Made by a program: the position numbers and the translations under genes
Source: Callipepla californica brunnescens
Taxonomy: Eukaryota; Chordata; Aves; Galliformes; Odontophoridae
Length of the DNA stretch: 64,000 bases
Assembly: GCA_023055505.1 (NCBI GenBank)
Contig: JALIRH010000013.1
Coordinates: forward strand, 7,192,001 to 7,256,000
Direction of reading: 5' to 3'
The notes under the pieces: model-generated
What the model saw: the letters and a program-made list of their open reading frames with translations, nothing else
Told to the model about the DNA's origin: nothing
The model's database searches: none
In this document: positions 63,601 to 64,000 of the stretch, in pieces
Layout of the letters: each line of letters begins with the position of its first letter
How positions within the stretch are numbered: position 1 is the stretch's first letter

Positions 63601-63945
63601 CTTGGGTCAGAGTGCAGGGACCCATAAACGAGCAGGCAGGGGCTGTACAACCCTAAGCAAAGCACTGCTGCAATTGACAATAGGGAAAGAACGACCAAAG
63701 TAGCTTCCTGTAAAATTAAATCTTCCTTCTGTTTCAAGTTTGAGGAGATTCAGATGTAGCCCAGGTGGATACCAACTACGTCAGAGTGCTCACAAGCTTT
63801 ATATCTGCATCACTTCTTACCTATTAGGAGGAGGCCCAGCTTTCATGCGTCCTCCCACTAGAGCCAAGAAGTCTGTTTTGAATTCTGTTTTGATGATATT
63901 GTTTTCCACTTCTTTTTCAGCATTTCCTGTTCGCCCTTGCTGGAC
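51557..63945 (-). CDS. FIP1L2: FIP1L2: FIP1-like polyadenylation factor subunit, 3' nine exons (partial, C-terminal 349 aa)
   Basis: The exons in transcript order are 63945-63821, 61905-61800, 60412-60214, 59957-59931, 57805-57748, 57173-57118, 55976-55790, 54209-54051 and 51689-51557. All have GT/AG ends and matching phases, giving 1050 nt including the stop. The order follows FIP1L1: VQQGRTGN, then GTIDVIGG...RRVEGRRR, a proline-rich block, an RE/RD mixed-charge run, ERYRYYGRERSYDFERDYRRSRD, DRHRERRHRDKEE, and the terminal basic SHRRHKHKKNKRSK. By family knowledge FIP1 is a CPSF subunit that contacts U-rich RNA and poly(A) polymerase in the nucleus. Compared with human FIP1L1 the RE/RD run is shorter, the proline block is richer in Gln, and KQWDYY is replaced by HWEYS. 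I therefore infer a paralogue (FIP1L2), not FIP1L1 itself. The conserved acidic N-terminal and core FIP1 domain exons lie beyond position 64000. Confidence 0.8.
51690..54050 (-). other. FIP1L2: FIP1L2 last intron, no other feature seen
   Basis: A poly-A run at 53629-53644 is the only notable feature. Open frames in this stretch look random. Confidence 0.5.
53629..53644. repeat. Poly-A run (16 nt)
   Basis: Uninterrupted A run in the last FIP1L2 intron. Confidence 0.9.
54051..54209 (-). CDS. FIP1L2: FIP1L2 exon with ERYRYYGRERSYDFERDYRRSRD
   Basis: The acceptor is ctctgttcccag before 54209 and the donor GAGGCG|gtaagg after 54051. It encodes EDERYRYYGRERSYDFERDY, then DRHRERRHRDKEESSKHKSSR, with clear similarity to EERYRYREYAERGYERH and HRERRHREKEE of FIP1L1. 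GC content is high throughout the exon. Confidence 0.85.
55790..55976 (-). CDS. FIP1L2: FIP1L2 exon with RE/RD run
   Basis: The acceptor is tcttgctgcag before 55976 and the donor AACAA|gtgagt after 55790. It encodes DSGFISYPPISTSHTPWVTT, then HWEYSGSRR, and a short RE/RD alternating-charge run followed by TPTTSEYN (FIP1L1 has SPTPSVFN). The run is roughly half as long as in human FIP1L1. Confidence 0.83.
57118..57173 (-). CDS. FIP1L2: FIP1L2 exon, YNNRQPPPFGYNSA
   Basis: The acceptor is ctctccaaag before 57173 and the donor GCTG|gtgagt after 57118. It encodes 18 full codons in the position of the YDSRSARAFPYG region of FIP1L1. A nearby alternative AG acceptor exists, but only this one keeps phase with both neighbours. 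Confidence 0.75.
57748..57805 (-). CDS. FIP1L2: FIP1L2 exon, proline-rich to IPTLDG
   Basis: The acceptor is tctgtgtttag before 57805 and the donor GATGG|gtaagg after 57748. It encodes LFPPPLAPPPALLIPTLD, matching the GAPPPSLIPTIESG segment of human FIP1L1 in order and spacing. Confidence 0.8.
59931..59957 (-). CDS. FIP1L2: FIP1L2 27-nt microexon
   Basis: The acceptor is tttccatag before 59957 and the donor ATTCCAG|gtaggt after 59931. It encodes GLPPPGPIPG across its junctions, comparable to the proline-rich PPPGIPI segment of FIP1L1. Its length is a multiple of three, so it could be skipped in frame. Confidence 0.75.
60214..60412 (-). CDS. FIP1L2: FIP1L2 proline/glutamine-rich exon
   Basis: The acceptor is tgcctcccaag before 60412 and the donor CTCCAG|gtgagc after 60214. 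It has 66 codons, starting VLGD (FIP1L1 has VLSE). An alternating Pro/Gln block follows, then proline stretches separated by Gly/Phe/His. The GC-rich repeats give a shadow Gly-rich frame on the plus strand, which is not a gene. Confidence 0.82.
61800..61905 (-). CDS. FIP1L2: FIP1L2 exon with IDVIGG/RVEGRRR signature
   Basis: The acceptor is tttgtaccag before 61905 and the donor ATTCAG|gtaaat after 61800. It encodes KLGGTIDVIGG, then TIRRVEGRRR, aligning with LPGAIDVIGQ and SRVEGRRR of human FIP1L1. The Ser/Thr-rich region that precedes this in human FIP1L1 (around KANSSVGKW) is absent or lies in an unrecognised exon. Confidence 0.85.
62636..62890 (+). mobile_element. CR1 LINE 3' fragment
   Basis: This is a typical avian CR1 tail: ggcactggaacaggttgccc, then ggctggataaaaccctgggc, then ttggactagatgacctttga, ending in tandem copies of an attctatg octamer. 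It is 5' truncated and lies in a FIP1L2 intron, opposite to that gene. It looks like the least diverged CR1 in the window. Confidence 0.88.
63821..63945 (-). CDS. FIP1L2: FIP1L2 exon with VQQGRTGN
   Basis: The minus-strand acceptor is ttccttag before 63945, and the donor AATAG|gtaaga follows 63821. It encodes 41 codons beginning VQQGRTGNAEKE, identical in its first eight residues to human FIP1L1, and ending GPPPN plus part of an Arg codon. The middle of the exon is diverged from FIP1L1. Confidence 0.82.
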
Positions 63946-64000
63946 CTAAGGAAAATAATATACAGATTTAATGCAATTACTTTCAAATCAATGAAGCATC

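Larger units (their letters stand above)
60413..63820 (-). other. FIP1L2: FIP1L2 introns flanking the IDVIGG exon
   Basis: They contain the CR1 copy at 62636-62890 and a short GA run near 62302-62314. No additional exon was recognised. Confidence 0.5.

Noticed and set aside
1..64000. Xist-like tandem RNA repeats, endogenous retrovirus genes, tRNA genes
   Set aside because: No tandem arrays longer than short microsatellites, no retroviral protein motifs and no convincing tRNA B-box context were seen by eye.

Overview
The window is vertebrate nuclear DNA, most likely from a bird and probably a galliform close to chicken. Exons are short and spaced by 1-11 kb introns with GT/AG ends. The only interspersed repeats I recognise are CR1 LINE tails. 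There is one CpG island. No bacterial, viral or CRISPR features were seen.

Layout. Positions 1-20,500 hold no recognisable protein-coding gene, only CR1 pieces, homopolymer runs and one well-formed but unassigned minus-strand exon candidate (16326-16450). A CpG island lies at about 20,560-21,190, with CR1 copies on both sides. It is the likely promoter of a plus-strand gene of the LNX1/LNX2 type (RING plus four PDZ domains). The nine coding exons of that gene (32015-46706) join in frame to give a complete 685-residue protein. Converging on it from the right is the 3' part of a minus-strand FIP1-like gene. Nine exons (63945 down to 51557) encode its last 349 residues, and its 5' exons lie beyond the window.

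Identity. The convergent LNX/FIP1 arrangement matches LNX1-FIP1L1 on human 4q12, but neither protein fits that pair. The LNX protein is LNX2-like (NPAF rather than NPAY, C-terminus WPGSLV) yet clearly diverged from LNX2, which in mammals is not beside a FIP1 gene. The FIP1 protein is clearly diverged from FIP1L1. The best reading is the third ohnologous copy, LNX3 and FIP1L2, known from the chicken region homologous to the mammalian X-inactivation centre. LNX3 there is the protein-coding relative of Xist, and FIP1L2 is the proposed source of Tsx. LNX3 in this sense is not PDZRN3, which shares that alias. The assignment rests on recalled family knowledge and visible residues, not on a database search.

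Roles. LNX3 should be a cytoplasmic RING E3 ubiquitin ligase with PDZ-scaffold functions. FIP1L2 should be a nuclear cleavage/polyadenylation factor subunit. Nothing suggests that they act together; their adjacency is ancestral synteny. Several intronic stretches have dense TAAT-core palindromes and are candidate regulatory elements.
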